DNA of 64,000 bases from contig NZ_CP012069.2 of NCBI RefSeq assembly GCF_001189515.2, forward strand, positions 1,922,001 to 1,986,000, read 5' to 3'. Position 1 is the stretch's first letter. Each line of letters begins with the position of its first letter. Below the pieces are notes generated by a model, which worked only from the letters and a program-made list of their open reading frames with translations, was not told the origin of the DNA and made no database searches. This DNA is from Olsenella sp. oral taxon 807. GTDB taxonomy: Bacteria > Actinomycetota > Coriobacteriia > Coriobacteriales > Atopobiaceae. The position numbers and the translations under genes are program-made. This document shows, piece after piece, positions 63,475-64,000 of the stretch.

Positions 63475-64000
63475 TCAGCCCATTCGGTACCCGACGCCAC
63501 GCACGGTCTCGATGAGTGACGTTCGACCGCTCCCGTCGAGCTTCTTGCGCAGGTAGCCGATGTAGACCTCCACCACGTTCTCGCTTCCCATGAAGCGTGC
63601 GCCCCAGACGTGCTCGAGAAGCTGCGCCTTGGTGAGCGCGATGCCTCGTCTGAGCATGAGGTACTCGAGCAGGGCGTACTCGCGCGGCGTGAGCTCGATA
63701 CGACTTCCTCCCCGCTCCACGCGCTTGGAAGCCATGTCGAGCCTGAGGTCTCCCACGCAGAGCACCTTGCCCGCCGCCGCACCACCGCGCCTGGCGAGCG
63801 CCCTGATGCGCGCAAGCAGCACGACCATCGAGAAGGGCTTACGCAGGAAGTCATCCGCCCCGACGTCGAGGGCGTCCGCCTCGTCGTACTCGCCATCCTT
63901 TGCCGTGAGCATGAGGATGGGGGTGGGAACGCCTGAGGAGCGCAGGTTCTGGCAGACCCGGTACCCGTTGAGCTCGGGAAGCATGATGTCAAGCGTAATC
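63475..64000 (-). CDS. OmpR-family response regulator (N-terminus outside window)
   Basis: The visible 175 residues include the phospho-acceptor region (LDIMLPELNGYR, Asp just before), the conserved ILMLTAKDG and GADDFLRKPF with the Lys, and a winged-helix output domain (LTPREYALLEYLMLRRGIAL, then VVEVYIGYLRKKLDG and TVRGVGYRMG). It forms an operon with the kinase. The first 40-50 residues lie beyond the window. Confidence 0.92.
   Translation of the reverse strand, partial: ITLDIMLPELNGYRVCQNLRSSGVPTPILMLTAKDGEYDEADALDVGADDFLRKPFSMVVLLARIRALARRGGAAAGKVLCVGDLRLDMASKRVERGGSRIELTPREYALLEYLMLRRGIALTKAQLLEHVWGARFMGSENVVEVYIGYLRKKLDGSGRTSLIETVRGVGYRMG

Noticed and set aside
61746-63992. A 748-codon frame reaching from the histidine kinase across the response regulator
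   Set aside because: The part upstream of 63470 is Ser/Arg-rich shadow sequence opposite in frame to the clear response regulator; the kinase starts at 63470.

Overview
The window looks like a chromosomal segment of a GC-rich, Gram-positive anaerobe of the Coriobacteriia, most likely an Olsenella-like member of the Atopobiaceae. This is inferred from strong G/C third-position bias, Shine-Dalgarno-led genes, a PTS-type dihydroxyacetone kinase, a TPP-controlled salvage-type thiamine operon and a type I-C CRISPR system. No rRNA or complete tRNA was found, so the taxonomy is an inference.

Layout. 1-1000: decayed Abi gene. 1009-4902: TetR regulator plus an ABC ATPase and large membrane protein of the lactococcin-972 type. 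5164-7479: VanZ/RDD membrane protein, then a DUF4230 protein with a tiny membrane-peptide partner. 7600-10153: metNIQ methionine importer behind a structured leader. 10355-14959: TPP riboswitch-thiM-thiE-HAD-thiD-thiC. 14963-24397: mixed metabolic genes (YitT, two-domain HAD, Tat/lipoprotein sugar-binding protein, galM, DIP1984, MetE-like, B3/B4) separated by dispersed repeats. 24400-32800: graveyard of a tailed-phage morphogenesis region with five different nuclease-toxin tails that had been fused to MuF-type minor capsid proteins, interrupted by an IS1634-like element lying between 329-bp direct repeats. 33102-41790: a type I-C CRISPR array of about 51 repeats, split by a 5.3-kb nest of mobile elements (an IS21 element inserted in a repeat, containing a second IS21 remnant and a three-recombinase RIT element). 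41960-49864: complete type I-C cas operon (cas3-cas5-cas8c-cas7-cas4-cas1-cas2). 50058-58600: a protein of unknown function, a TOTE-type primase-helicase, an XRE membrane regulator, small membrane/exported proteins and a RelBE-type module flanked by duplicated DNA. 59306-61338: dhaKLM. 61746-64000: two-component system (response regulator cut by the window end).

Three dispersed intergenic repeat families stand out. Family B is an array of about 20-nt units (core TGCGCTTTTCCGT) in opposed orientations around a GTTTGCCCAG core, at 15.4-16.0 kb and 58.7-59.2 kb. Family C carries 23-bp palindromes (GTGAGTGA-type half-sites) around a length-conserved segment of about 85 nt, at 6.3, 21.8 and 61.6 kb. 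Family D is a pair of GC hairpins flanking the same GTTTGCCCAG word, at 1.8, 15.5 and 20.8 kb. No known family was recognised for any of them.

Functionally the right-hand half is a defence and mobile-DNA island: CRISPR-Cas, TOTE helicase, toxin-antitoxin, phage toxin remnants and nested transposons. The left part is nutrient uptake and cofactor salvage.
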